A stretch of DNA of 35,267 nt from Phytopseudomonas daroniae (GTDB lineage: Bacteria; Pseudomonadota; Gammaproteobacteria; Pseudomonadales; Pseudomonadaceae): contig NZ_QJUI01000032.1 of the NCBI RefSeq assembly GCF_004327285.1, positions 1 through 35,267 on the forward strand. Reading direction: 5' to 3'. Each line of letters starts with the position of its first letter. The first letter of the stretch is position 1. The notes below the pieces were generated by a model. The model was not told the DNA's origin. It saw only the letters and a program-made list of their open reading frames with translations, and searched no databases. Positions 1 through 7,144 of this stretch are shown here, piece by piece. The position numbers were made by a program, and so were the translations under genes.

Positions 1-68
1 CTTGGCTTGCCCAGGCAATGTGGCTCCATCTTCGCCCATTGGGCGTCGGTGAGTACAAGTCTAGTCAT
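1..68 (-). CDS. IS5-family transposase, N-terminal fragment (cut by window edge)
   Basis: The minus strand reads from an ATG at 68 into the left window edge and encodes 22 residues starting MTRLVLTDAQWAKMEPHCLG. This is the characteristic opening of IS5-family (IS427-like) DDE transposases, in which a V-L-T/S-D-x-Q-W segment begins the protein. Only the first residues are visible, so whether the transposase is intact cannot be judged. The element lies just upstream of xthA and is transcribed away from it. The family call rests on recognition of the N-terminal motif alone. Confidence 0.75.
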   Translation of the reverse strand, partial: MTRLVLTDAQWAKMEPHCLGKP

Positions 69-123
69 ACCCAAAATTTCACCACAGGAAGGCGGGGTAG
101 GGAAAGCTGTATCTCAACAAGCC
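1..123 (-). mobile_element. End of an IS5-like insertion sequence
   Basis: The transposase start at 68 is preceded on its own strand by about 55 non-coding bases, the usual distance to an IS5-family terminal repeat. The probable outer end is near 121-123, where the sequence on the minus strand begins GGCTTGTTGAGATAC. It is directly followed on the plus strand by CTAG at 124-127, the type of short target used by IS427-group elements. The exact end is an inference because the other terminal repeat is outside the window. Confidence 0.5.
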
Positions 124-194
124 CTAGTGGCCGTCTATCGCCCTGATCGGCTAGCATCGTCTCCTTACCTGCCAGAATCACCAGGATCGCTGCC

Positions 195-1007
195 ATGAAA
201 CTCGTTTCCTTCAACATCAACGGCTTGCGGGCACGTCCGCATCAACTCGCTGCGCTGATCGAGAAGCACCAGCCAGATGTGATCGGCCTGCAGGAAACCA
301 AGGTCAGCGACGATCAGTTTCCCGAAGCGGAAATCCGCGCCCTGGGTTATCACGTCCATTACCACGGTCAGAAGGGCCATTACGGTGTAGCGCTGCTCTC
401 GCGCCAGGCGCCGCTGGAGTTGTTCAAGGGTTTTCCAAACGACGGCGAGGAATCCCAGCGGCGCTTCATCTACGGCACCTACGCCGACGCCCAGGGCAAC
501 CCGGTCACCGTGATGAATGGCTACTTCCCCCAAGGCGAGAGCCGCGACCATCCCACCAAGTTTCCCGCCAAGCAGCGCTTCTATGCCGATCTGCAAGCGT
601 TGCTGACAGAGCGCTTTGCCCACAACCAGCCGCTGATCGTCATGGGCGATATCAATATCTCGCCCGAGGATTGCGATATCGGCATCGGCGAGGTCAACCG
701 CAAACGCTGGCTGAAGACCGGAAAGTGCAGCTTCCTGCCGGAAGAACGCGAGTGGTTGGCAACACTCAAGAGCTGGGGGCTGGCCGACAGCTTCCGTCAG
801 TTGCATCCGCAGGTCGATGACCGTTTCAGCTGGTTCGACTACCGCAGCCGCGGCTTCGAGGATGAGCCCAAACGCGGCCTGCGTATCGACGTGATTCTCG
901 CCTCTCAGGTTCTACAGGAACGTCTCAAGGACGCGGGTATCGACTACGAATTGCGCGGTATGGAGAAGCCTTCTGATCACGCCCCTGTGTGGCTGGAGCT
1001 GAGCTGA
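195..1007 (+). CDS. xthA: Exodeoxyribonuclease III
   Basis: This 270-residue protein is a full-length exonuclease III of the EEP (endonuclease/exonuclease/phosphatase) superfamily. It removes 3' blocking groups, cuts at abasic sites and degrades one strand of duplex DNA from the 3' end in base excision repair. Visible motifs are the N-terminal NINGLRAR, the metal-binding glutamate in GLQETKV (residue 34), the MGDINISPED block near residue 150 with the catalytic Asp and Asn, and the C-terminal KPSDHAPVWLEL with the catalytic His. The ATG at 195 follows an AGGA ribosome-binding site. Only about 70 bp separate it from the IS end upstream, so its native promoter region may be shortened or replaced. 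The downstream gene has its own PhoB-type promoter, so this is probably a single-gene transcript. Confidence 0.95.
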   Translation: MKLVSFNINGLRARPHQLAALIEKHQPDVIGLQETKVSDDQFPEAEIRALGYHVHYHGQKGHYGVALLSRQAPLELFKGFPNDGEESQRRFIYGTYADAQGNPVTVMNGYFPQGESRDHPTKFPAKQRFYADLQALLTERFAHNQPLIVMGDINISPEDCDIGIGEVNRKRWLKTGKCSFLPEEREWLATLKSWGLADSFRQLHPQVDDRFSWFDYRSRGFEDEPKRGLRIDVILASQVLQERLKDAGIDYELRGMEKPSDHAPVWLELS

Positions 1008-1013
1008 CCCGCC

Positions 1014-1042
1014 CAGTCATCTTATGGTCATTTTTCTGTCTT
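1014..1042 (+). promoter_or_regulatory. PhoB (Pho) box, three direct repeats
   Basis: Three heptamers in strict 11-bp phase lie between xthA and the PstS-like gene: CAGTCAT (1014-1020), TGGTCAT (1025-1031) and CTGTCTT (1036-1042), separated by the 4-nt AT-rich spacers CTTA and TTTT. The PhoB consensus is CTGTCAT, a 4-nt AT-rich spacer, then CTGTCAY. The repeats begin 7 bp after the xthA stop codon and end 43 bp before the next start codon, a fitting place for an activator site. Confidence 0.7.
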
Positions 1043-1085
1043 ATCGTCGCAGCACTTCAGCCATCCCCTTCAAGGTGTTTGCCGC

Positions 1086-2462
1086 ATGCTGCGTGCCCTC
1101 GTTTGTGACCGTGAAACCTGGAGCCGAACCGCAACCTTCCTGTTGCTCGGCTTCGTCTGCTACCTGAGTCCCTGGACGGCATTCGCCGCCCTGCCGCTAC
1201 CAGCCGGGGATCGCCCGGCCCTGCGTATCCAGGGCTCCAACACCATTGGTGCCAGCCTGGGCCCTGCTCTGGTCAGGGGCCTGATGCAACAACAGGGCCT
1301 GAGCAATATCAACACGATCAACACCCAGGAAAACGAGCAAGTGATCTCCGCCACGAATGCAGCAGGCCGCACGCTGCGCGTGGAAATTGCCGCACATGGT
1401 TCGGGCACCGGTTTCAGTGCCATTGGGCAAGGCGACGCCGAACTCGCGGCCTCGTCACGGCCGATCAAGGACAATGAAGTGGCGATGCTCTCGTCGCTCG
1501 GCAACATGAAAAGCCGAGACGCCGAGCAGATCATCGGCATCGATGGATTGGCGATCATCCTGCATCCGGATAACCCGATCAGCGTCCTCAACATCGAGCA
1601 GTTGGCGCAGATATTCTCTGACGAAGTGAGTGACTGGGCGCAATTGGGCGGACGCTCCGGTGCCATCAGCCTGTACGCCCGAGACGACAATTCCGGCACC
1701 TTCGACACCTTCAAGGAGCTGGTACTGAGCGCCAATGGCAAGCAGTTGTCTGGCAAGGCCAAGCGTTTCGAATCCAGCGAACAGCTCTCCGATTCGGTCG
1801 CCCGTGATCCCCAGGGCATCGGCTTTATCGGCCTGCCCTATGTGCGCAAGGCCAAGGCCGTACCCATCGCTGCCGGTGAGTCGCAACCGATGCAGCCCAG
1901 CGTGACACTGATAGCCACCGAAGATTACCCGCTGTCACGGCGCCTGTTCCTCTACGCCCCCCCGAAAAACGCCAATCCGTGGGCCGAAGCTCTGCTGCAA
2001 TTCGCCCAAAGCCCGCAAGGCCAGGCCATCGTCGCGCAGAACGGCTTCATTGCACAGACCGTGCAGGCGGTCAGCATCGAAGCCACGGCCGACATGCCGG
2101 CGGCTTATCAGGAATTGGCACGTGACGCCCAACGCCTGTCAGTGAACTTCCGCTTCCAGGAAGGCAGCGCCAGCCTCGACAACAAGGCCCAGCAGGATCT
2201 GCGCCGGGTACTCGATTACCTGAAGCAGCACGACAAGCTGCAGCAAAAGGTCGTGCTGGTTGGTTTCGGCGACCCGAAGGCCGCTTCGGCGCGAGCCGAA
2301 CTGTTGTCCAAACTGCGCGCCATGGCGGTACGCCGCGAGCTGGTGCGCGAAGGTGTGGTGTTGCGTGAAGTCGCCGGCCTCGGTGATGAGTTACCGGTCG
2401 CCGACAACGAAGGCGACAGCGGCAGGATCAAGAATCGCCGCGTCGAAGTCTGGGTGTATTGA
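1086..2462 (+). CDS. PstS-like phosphate-binding protein fused to an OmpA C-terminal domain
   Basis: The 458-residue product starts with a signal peptide (hydrophobic segment about residues 16-34, cleavage near AFA-AL). A periplasmic binding-protein domain of the PstS type follows (about 45-330), with IQGSNTIGASLGPALV near the start and the ligand-loop motif DDNSGTFDTF near 200. An OmpA/MotB peptidoglycan-binding domain occupies about 350-458, with FRFQEGSASLDNKAQQDL and the final NRRVEVWVY. The likely role is capture of phosphate or a related oxyanion in the periplasm while tethered to peptidoglycan. No ABC transporter genes are adjacent, so it may serve a remote Pst system or act as a sensor. 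The PhoB box in front fits phosphate-starvation control. The family is known in Pseudomonas, but I know of no firm function. Confidence 0.88.
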   Translation: MLRALVCDRETWSRTATFLLLGFVCYLSPWTAFAALPLPAGDRPALRIQGSNTIGASLGPALVRGLMQQQGLSNINTINTQENEQVISATNAAGRTLRVEIAAHGSGTGFSAIGQGDAELAASSRPIKDNEVAMLSSLGNMKSRDAEQIIGIDGLAIILHPDNPISVLNIEQLAQIFSDEVSDWAQLGGRSGAISLYARDDNSGTFDTFKELVLSANGKQLSGKAKRFESSEQLSDSVARDPQGIGFIGLPYVRKAKAVPIAAGESQPMQPSVTLIATEDYPLSRRLFLYAPPKNANPWAEALLQFAQSPQGQAIVAQNGFIAQTVQAVSIEATADMPAAYQELARDAQRLSVNFRFQEGSASLDNKAQQDLRRVLDYLKQHDKLQQKVVLVGFGDPKAASARAELLSKLRAMAVRRELVREGVVLREVAGLGDELPVADNEGDSGRIKNRRVEVWVY

Positions 2463-2472
2463 AATCTTTTGA

Positions 2473-2499
2473 GCGCGGCAGCCACTTGCCCTGCTGCGC
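2473..2499 (+). terminator. Possible hairpin after the PstS/OmpA gene
   Basis: GCGCGGCAG (2473-2481) pairs with CTGCTGCGC (2491-2499), with one G-U pair and a 9-nt loop, 10 bp after the stop codon. No T-tract follows, so intrinsic termination would be weak. Confidence 0.3.
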
Positions 2500-2523
2500 G
2501 ATTCATCCTAGCCTTATGCGCAT

Positions 2524-2597
2524 GTGACGCCGGGCCCCTCTGGCGATGAGTCCATCTCATCGTGATGTCGGAGTCACTAAGTTGAATCTCAACTTAG
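2524..2597 (+). promoter_or_regulatory. Structured leader of the TerC-family gene
   Basis: Three nested or adjacent helices lie just before the ribosome-binding site. GTGAC (2524-2528) can pair with GTCAC (2573-2577), enclosing a 7-bp hairpin CGATGAG/CTCATCG (2544-2550/2556-2562). A perfect 9-bp hairpin CTAAGTTGA/TCAACTTAG (2577-2585/2589-2597) with a 3-nt loop ends 10 nt before the GGGAGGG Shine-Dalgarno. E. coli alx and some other TerC-family genes are controlled by yybP-ykoY manganese riboswitches, but I do not see that riboswitch's conserved loops. It could be an RNA switch or a repressor site. Confidence 0.4.
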
Positions 2598-2617
2598 GCA
2601 TTAAACAGGGAGGGCCC

Positions 2618-3610
2618 ATGACAGCTCTACATGCCTTTATGTCCACGCCGTTTCTCGGCACCCCATACTATTTCTGGATGGCGTTCGTCATCATCGTCTT
2701 TGCGCTGCTGGTCTTCGATCTCGGCGTCCTGCACCGTGACCAACACGAAATCGAAATGCGCGAAAGCCTGCTGCTCTACGCGGGTTATTTCAGCGTGGGC
2801 GTCGCGTTTGGCGGCTGGGTCTGGTGGGAACTTGGCGCAACCAAGGCGCTGGAGTTCTATACGGGCTTCCTGGTCGAACAGTCGCTATCGATGGACAACG
2901 TGTTCGTCATGGCGATGATCCTCGGCTTCTTCGGCATTCCCCGCAAGTATCAGCACCGCGTGCTGTTCTGGGGCATCCTCGGCGTCGTCGTGCTGCGGGC
3001 GATCATGATCGGCCTGGGAACGGCCCTGGTTCAGGAGTTCGACTGGATCCTCTATGTGTTCGGCGCGTTCCTGCTGTTTACCGGCATCAAGATGCTGTTC
3101 AGCAAGGATCACGAAGAGCATCCGGATCTGTCGCAAAACAAGCTGCTGATCTTCCTGCGCAAGCACATCCGTGTCACGGATGACCTGCATGGCGGCAAAT
3201 TTCTGGTGCGCCAACGGGATCCGGGCAGTGGCAAGGTACTGTTGTTCGCCACCCCGCTGCTGCTCGCATTGGTGCTGATCGAACTGGCGGATCTGGTATT
3301 CGCTGTCGACAGCGTGCCGGCGGTGTTCGCCATCACCCAGGATCCATTTATCGTCTACACCTCGAACATCTTCGCGATTCTCGGGCTGCGGGCGCTGTAC
3401 TTTGCCCTGGCAGCGCTGATGCACCGTTTCGTGTACCTCAAGTACGCGCTGGCGATCGTGCTGATATTCATCGGCAGCAAGATCTTCCTGCACGGTTTCA
3501 TCAAGGTTCCCGCCTTGCTCTCGCTCAGCGTCACCATGGGCGTACTGGCCGGCGGCGTCATACTGTCGCTGCTGAAAACCCGTGACAAGAAGCCTGCAGA
3601 GACGACGTGA
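2618..3610 (+). CDS. TerC/Alx-family integral membrane protein
   Basis: This is a 330-residue polytopic protein of the TerC family (E. coli Alx/YgjT type), implicated in manganese or other metal export and tellurite or alkaline-pH phenotypes. About nine hydrophobic segments are visible. The two family signatures are present: VEQSLSMDNVFVMAM (about residue 88) and its repeat ELADLVFAVDSVPAVFA (about 223), whose acidic residues likely bind the metal. A charged cytoplasmic loop, KDHEEHPDLSQNK, lies between the halves. The ATG at 2618 is chosen over the in-frame upstream ATG at 2546 because it follows a strong GGGAGGG ribosome-binding site, whereas 2546 lies within the hairpin leader. It stands alone between the PstS-like gene and a convergent acyl-CoA dehydrogenase. 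Confidence 0.9.
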   Translation: MTALHAFMSTPFLGTPYYFWMAFVIIVFALLVFDLGVLHRDQHEIEMRESLLLYAGYFSVGVAFGGWVWWELGATKALEFYTGFLVEQSLSMDNVFVMAMILGFFGIPRKYQHRVLFWGILGVVVLRAIMIGLGTALVQEFDWILYVFGAFLLFTGIKMLFSKDHEEHPDLSQNKLLIFLRKHIRVTDDLHGGKFLVRQRDPGSGKVLLFATPLLLALVLIELADLVFAVDSVPAVFAITQDPFIVYTSNIFAILGLRALYFALAALMHRFVYLKYALAIVLIFIGSKIFLHGFIKVPALLSLSVTMGVLAGGVILSLLKTRDKKPAETT

Positions 3611-3633
3611 CCCAGCAGGCAACGGCGCACGCT

Positions 3634-3692
3634 GGTACGTGCGTCTGGGCAAATGTACCCTCATATTCGATGGAGAGCTCGCTGCACGTACC
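3634..3692 (+). repeat. Spaced 9-bp inverted repeat after terC-like gene
   Basis: GGTACGTGC at 3634-3642 and its exact reverse complement GCACGTACC at 3684-3692 are 41 bp apart, between two convergent genes. No T-tract follows. It may form an mRNA 3' end structure. Confidence 0.4.
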
Positions 3693-3726
3693 TTCGCCGC
3701 ACCACTGCATAGACGCTTGAATGGCG

Positions 3727-3753
3727 ACAAACGGGCTCTGCTTCCAGAGCCCG
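3727..3753 (-). terminator. Rho-independent terminator of the acyl-CoA dehydrogenase gene
   Basis: A perfect 9-bp hairpin, CGGGCTCTG/CAGAGCCCG (3732-3740/3745-3753) with a 4-nt loop, lies 28 bp beyond the minus-strand stop codon. On the minus strand it is followed by TTTGTC. The tract is short, so it is probably a moderate terminator. Confidence 0.6.
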
Positions 3754-3780
3754 ACGAGCCGCCGGGCACCTGAGCCAGTC

Positions 3781-4986
3781 TCACTTCATGTACTTACCGA
3801 GTTCGTACTTGCCGATAGCCGCACGGTGTACTTCATCCGGGCCATCGGCGAGGCGCAAGGTGCGCTGCATGGCGTACCAGTAAGCCAGCGGAAAATCACC
3901 GCTGACCCCTGCCCCACCGTGCATCTGAATGGCACGATCAATTACTTTCAGTGCCACATTGGGCGCCACCACCTTGATCTGCGCGATCTCGCTGGCAGCC
4001 ACCTTGTTGCCGACCGTATCCATCATGTACGCCGCGTTCAGGGTCAGCAGGCGCGCCATGTTGATCTCCATGCGCGACTCGGCGATCACATCGACATTGC
4101 CCCCCAGCCGCGCCAACGGTTTGCCGAAGGCACTTCGCTCCAGGGCTCGCTCGCACATCAGCTTGAGCGCCCGTTCGGCCATGCCGATGGAGCGCATGCA
4201 ATGGTGGATGCGACCTGGGCCGAGGCGCCCCTGGGCAATCTCGAAACCGCGCCCCTCGCCTAGCAATACGTTGTCGTACGGCACCCGAACGTTTTCGAAA
4301 AGCACTTCCGCGTGGCCGTGGGGGGCATCGTCATAGCCGAACACCGGCAGCGGCCGAACCACCTTCACGCCGGGCGTATCCATGGGCACCAGAATCATCG
4401 AATGTTGCTGGTGACGATGACCATCGGGATTGGTGAGCCCCATGAAGATCATGACTTTGCAGCGCGGATCGCAGGCACCGGATGTCCACCACTTGCGCCC
4501 ATTGATCACCCAGTGATCACCGTCATGCACGGCGCTCGCCTGCATGTTGGTCGCGTCCGAAGAAGCAACGTCCGGTTCGGTCATGGCGAACGCAGAACGA
4601 ATTTCACCGGACAGCAACGGATCGAGCCACCGACGTTTTTGCTCTTCGCTGCCATAGCGCACCAATACTTCCATGTTGCCGGTATCTGGCGCCGCACAGT
4701 TGAACGGCTCGGCACCGATCAGCGAACTGCCCATGATCTCTGCCAAAGGCGCGTATTCGGTGTTGCTCAGCCCCGCCCCGCGATCGGAGTCAGGCAGGAA
4801 CAGGTTCCATAAGCCTTCGGCTTTCGCCTTGTCCTTGAGCTGCTCCATGATCGCCGTTGGCTGCCAGCGATCGCCTTCGGCCACCTGACGCTCGAACACT
4901 GCTTCGGCCGGATAGACGTGAGCCTCCATGAACGCGCTGACGCGCTCACGTAGTTGCTGAACCTTGGGGGAATAGGCGAAATCCAT
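3781..4986 (-). CDS. Acyl-CoA dehydrogenase (ACAD10/11-like)
   Basis: This 401-residue flavoenzyme would oxidise an acyl-CoA at the alpha-beta bond, passing electrons to ETF. The order is the N-terminal helical domain (1-130), the beta domain with FAMTEPDVASSDATNM and WWTSGACDP (130-240), and the C-terminal helical domain with RSAFGKPL and IQMHGGAGVSGDFPL (240-401). Near the C-terminus the segment LRLADGPDEVH has Asp where medium-chain enzymes have the catalytic Glu; this form is typical of ACAD10/11-like proteins. The ATG at 4986 follows an AAGGTG site. It is transcribed divergently from a LysR regulator 141 bp away, which probably controls it. The substrate cannot be read from the sequence. 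Confidence 0.9.
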   Translation of the reverse strand: MDFAYSPKVQQLRERVSAFMEAHVYPAEAVFERQVAEGDRWQPTAIMEQLKDKAKAEGLWNLFLPDSDRGAGLSNTEYAPLAEIMGSSLIGAEPFNCAAPDTGNMEVLVRYGSEEQKRRWLDPLLSGEIRSAFAMTEPDVASSDATNMQASAVHDGDHWVINGRKWWTSGACDPRCKVMIFMGLTNPDGHRHQQHSMILVPMDTPGVKVVRPLPVFGYDDAPHGHAEVLFENVRVPYDNVLLGEGRGFEIAQGRLGPGRIHHCMRSIGMAERALKLMCERALERSAFGKPLARLGGNVDVIAESRMEINMARLLTLNAAYMMDTVGNKVAASEIAQIKVVAPNVALKVIDRAIQMHGGAGVSGDFPLAYWYAMQRTLRLADGPDEVHRAAIGKYELGKYMK

Positions 4987-5127
4987 GGCACACCTTCAGA
5001 GCTGCTTTTGTGTGCAAACGATGCTAGTGGACGCCGCATAATTTATCGAAGCTATTTTCAGCGTGTATTAACATTCATCACCGATATAAGATCACCCCAC
5101 AAAAACAACACGCGGAGTCACTCGGGC

Positions 5128-6066
5128 ATGAATCTGAACAAGGTGGATCTCAATCTCTTCGTCGTCTTCGATGCCATCTACAGTGAAGCCAACCTCACCC
5201 GCGCCGGACAGATCGTCGGCATCACCCAGCCGGCGGTATCCAACGCCCTGGCGCGCCTGCGGGAAACCTTCAACGACCCGCTGTTCGTACGCACCGCCCA
5301 GGGCATGGTGCCGACGCCCATGGCGCAGAACATCATCACGCCCGTGCGCAACGCCCTGCAGCAACTGCGTATCTCGGTTCAGGAAAGTCGTACCTTCAAC
5401 CCAGCCCAGGCGAACAAAAGCTTTCGCATCTGCATGACGGATCTGACCGAAGCCGTGGTATTGCCACCACTGTTCCAGCGCCTGCGCCGCCAGGCGCCGA
5501 ACGTGACCATCGAGAGCATGCTGGTACGTCGCCGGGAAACCACCAAGGAGCTGGCGGCCGGTCGCCTGGACTTCGCCGTCGACGCCCCGCTGAACATCGA
5601 TCCACAGGTGCGCCACGTCAAACTGATGGAGGATCGTTATGTCTGCGCGATGCGCCACGGCCATCCGCTGGGCAAGGAAAAGCTGAGCCTGGAAGAGTAT
5701 CTGTCGCTGACCCACATCCACATTTCCAGCCGTCGCAGCGGCCTGGGTTATATCGATCTGGCACTGGGCAAAATGGGCATTCAGCGGCGTATCGCCCTGC
5801 GCTCACAGCATTACCTGATGGCTTGCCGTGTGATGCGCGATACCGACATGGCGATCACCGTGCCGGAGCGTTTCGCGCGGGATAATGATCTGCATTTCAG
5901 CGAACTGCCGGTGGCCGATATTCCAGTGCTGGAAACCCATCTCTACTGGCACGAAAGCACTGATCAGGATCCTGCCAATCGCTGGATGCGTGAACAGATC
6001 ATCGAGATATGCCAGCGTATCAGCGTCGAGGAGCGCAAGGCCTCCGCTACAGCAACCGGCCGCTAA
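5128..6066 (+). CDS. LysR-type transcriptional regulator
   Basis: This 312-residue protein has the LysR winged helix-turn-helix at residues 1-65 (DLNLFVVFDAIYSEANLTRA, then ITQPAVSNALARLR) and a periplasmic-binding-like effector domain from about 90 onward. The N-terminal pattern resembles the NodD/LeuO-like branch. The ATG at 5128 is chosen because it places the HTH at the usual position; an in-frame upstream ATG at 4954 would lie inside the divergent gene. The 141-bp intergenic region shared with the acyl-CoA dehydrogenase is AT-rich. It probably holds both promoters and a LysR site, though I cannot pick one T-N11-A box with confidence. The likely role is control of the divergent gene in response to a metabolite. 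Confidence 0.9.
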   Translation: MNLNKVDLNLFVVFDAIYSEANLTRAGQIVGITQPAVSNALARLRETFNDPLFVRTAQGMVPTPMAQNIITPVRNALQQLRISVQESRTFNPAQANKSFRICMTDLTEAVVLPPLFQRLRRQAPNVTIESMLVRRRETTKELAAGRLDFAVDAPLNIDPQVRHVKLMEDRYVCAMRHGHPLGKEKLSLEEYLSLTHIHISSRRSGLGYIDLALGKMGIQRRIALRSQHYLMACRVMRDTDMAITVPERFARDNDLHFSELPVADIPVLETHLYWHESTDQDPANRWMREQIIEICQRISVEERKASATATGR

Positions 6067-6077
6067 CGCGACTGGTC

Positions 6078-6470
6078 TCAGCTGGAATAATCGAGCACCG
6101 TCCAGACTCGGGTCAGCCCTTCACCAATTACACAGCCCGAAACGCCCAGTTGCTTGTTGTCATGCAAGGTCATGCGGGTGGTCACCCCGTCCGCGGCATC
6201 CTGGCGCTCGACCAGCCACTGCACCTTGCCGCAGTTCGGCGTATCGATCACGTAGCTGGCAGCGACTGGCGCATCGCTATTCGCCAGCTTGATGGCATCG
6301 ACCACTACGCCGTGTTCCTCCACGCGTTTGCCGTCTGAAACCAGCACTGCCCAGGCCTGACTGTCTTCGATGATCAGGTAGTTGGCATTGACCCTGGGTT
6401 GCTCGACCTGCGGTTGCACGCAGCCTGTCAGCGTCACCAACAGCAAAATTGTCATGAGTATCTGTTGCAT
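6078..6470 (-). CDS. Small predicted lipoprotein of unknown function
   Basis: This 130-residue protein starts with a lipoprotein signal peptide, MQQILMTILLLVTLTGC, with a lipobox LTGC and the lipidated Cys at residue 17. The mature part has two further cysteines (in DTPNCGKVQW and VSGCVIGEG) that could form a disulfide. I do not recognise a family. The gene is convergent with the LysR gene (11 bp between stop codons) and divergent from a small gene at 6663. The shared 192-bp region contains a LexA box about 90 bp from this start codon. The GAGGG site about 9 nt upstream supports the start. Envelope location is inferred from the lipobox. Confidence 0.75.
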   Translation of the reverse strand: MQQILMTILLLVTLTGCVQPQVEQPRVNANYLIIEDSQAWAVLVSDGKRVEEHGVVVDAIKLANSDAPVAASYVIDTPNCGKVQWLVERQDAADGVTTRMTLHDNKQLGVSGCVIGEGLTRVWTVLDYSS

Positions 6471-6558
6471 TGCTAGTAGCCCTCGGCATCGACCACGGGC
6501 GCTCTGCAGCGCTCGCGCACATGGGAGTCATGAAGCGTCGAAGACCACTATTACCGAA

Positions 6559-6578
6559 TACTGTTTATTTGTACAGTA
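6559..6578. promoter_or_regulatory. LexA (SOS) box
   Basis: The 20-bp site TACTGTTTATTTGTACAGTA contains CTG-N10-CAG with TA flanks on both sides, an almost ideal gamma-proteobacterial LexA operator. It lies between divergent genes, 85 bp before the start codon at 6663 and 88 bp before the one at 6470, so either or both could be SOS-regulated. Confidence 0.8.
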
Positions 6579-6662
6579 TTTTTGATTTACCCTAGCAGCC
6601 GTCACCACACCGATCGCACATCGGGATTGACCCGACTAGATCAGGCGTAAAGCGGGAGTCTA

Positions 6663-6980
6663 ATGATGCTGGACGTAATGCAACTCAAACACTCGATCAA
6701 CCGGATGCCACTGGACAAGGTTCGCCCCATCGTCGAGGAACTGCACCTGGAGGGAATCGTTACCGAAGGTAAAACTCCCTTCAACCGCCTGCACTTCAAT
6801 ACCTGCTTCGCCGAGATCGAAGCCTTGCTGCAGCGTGCGGGTTATCACAGACAATTGGATGTGGTGGGCTACCAGGGCCTTGCCTATGCAATGTTCGACC
6901 CCAATCGCTGGGAAGCCGTAGACGTGCTGCGCTGGCTGAGGGACTACGTGGAAGAAGCCCAGGTGTGCCCCGCCTCATAG
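6663..6980 (+). CDS. Small protein of unknown function, probable SOS-regulon member
   Basis: This 105-residue soluble protein has no signal peptide or membrane segment. The sequence is rich in alternating charged and hydrophobic residues with predicted helices (LDKVRPIVEELHLEG, CFAEIEALLQRAGYH, WEAVDVLRWLRDYVEEA). I do not recognise a named family, although small conserved proteins of this kind occur in pseudomonads. Two adjacent ATGs are possible, 6663 and 6666; a GGGAG site at 6654-6658 is better spaced for 6666. The LexA box 85 bp upstream and an AT-rich promoter-like region suggest induction by DNA damage. A role in DNA repair or cell-division arrest would be a guess. Confidence 0.7.
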   Translation: MMLDVMQLKHSINRMPLDKVRPIVEELHLEGIVTEGKTPFNRLHFNTCFAEIEALLQRAGYHRQLDVVGYQGLAYAMFDPNRWEAVDVLRWLRDYVEEAQVCPAS

Positions 6981-7144
6981 CGAACCATCCATGAGGCGGC
7001 AGTGCACAGCAATAGCTCACACCGTAGGGGTGGGTCAGGTCGAACCATTACGTTTTTTCCGCCTGCTAGCGATATGGCGTGATACTTGCTTTGGCATTAC
7101 GACAATGAATCGGCGCCCTATTATCGGGAAGCCGGGTAACGAAC
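6981..7144. other. Gap with no gene I can support
   Basis: This is non-coding by appearance. Short open frames here lack ribosome-binding sites and look random. The strong plus-strand terminator at its end suggests that it is the 3' UTR of the small gene at 6663 or holds a small RNA. No tRNA fold was seen. Confidence 0.4.

Noticed and set aside
2462..2617. yybP-ykoY manganese riboswitch before the TerC-like gene
   Set aside because: Helices are present but the conserved loop sequences of this riboswitch are not seen by eye. Reported only as a structured leader.
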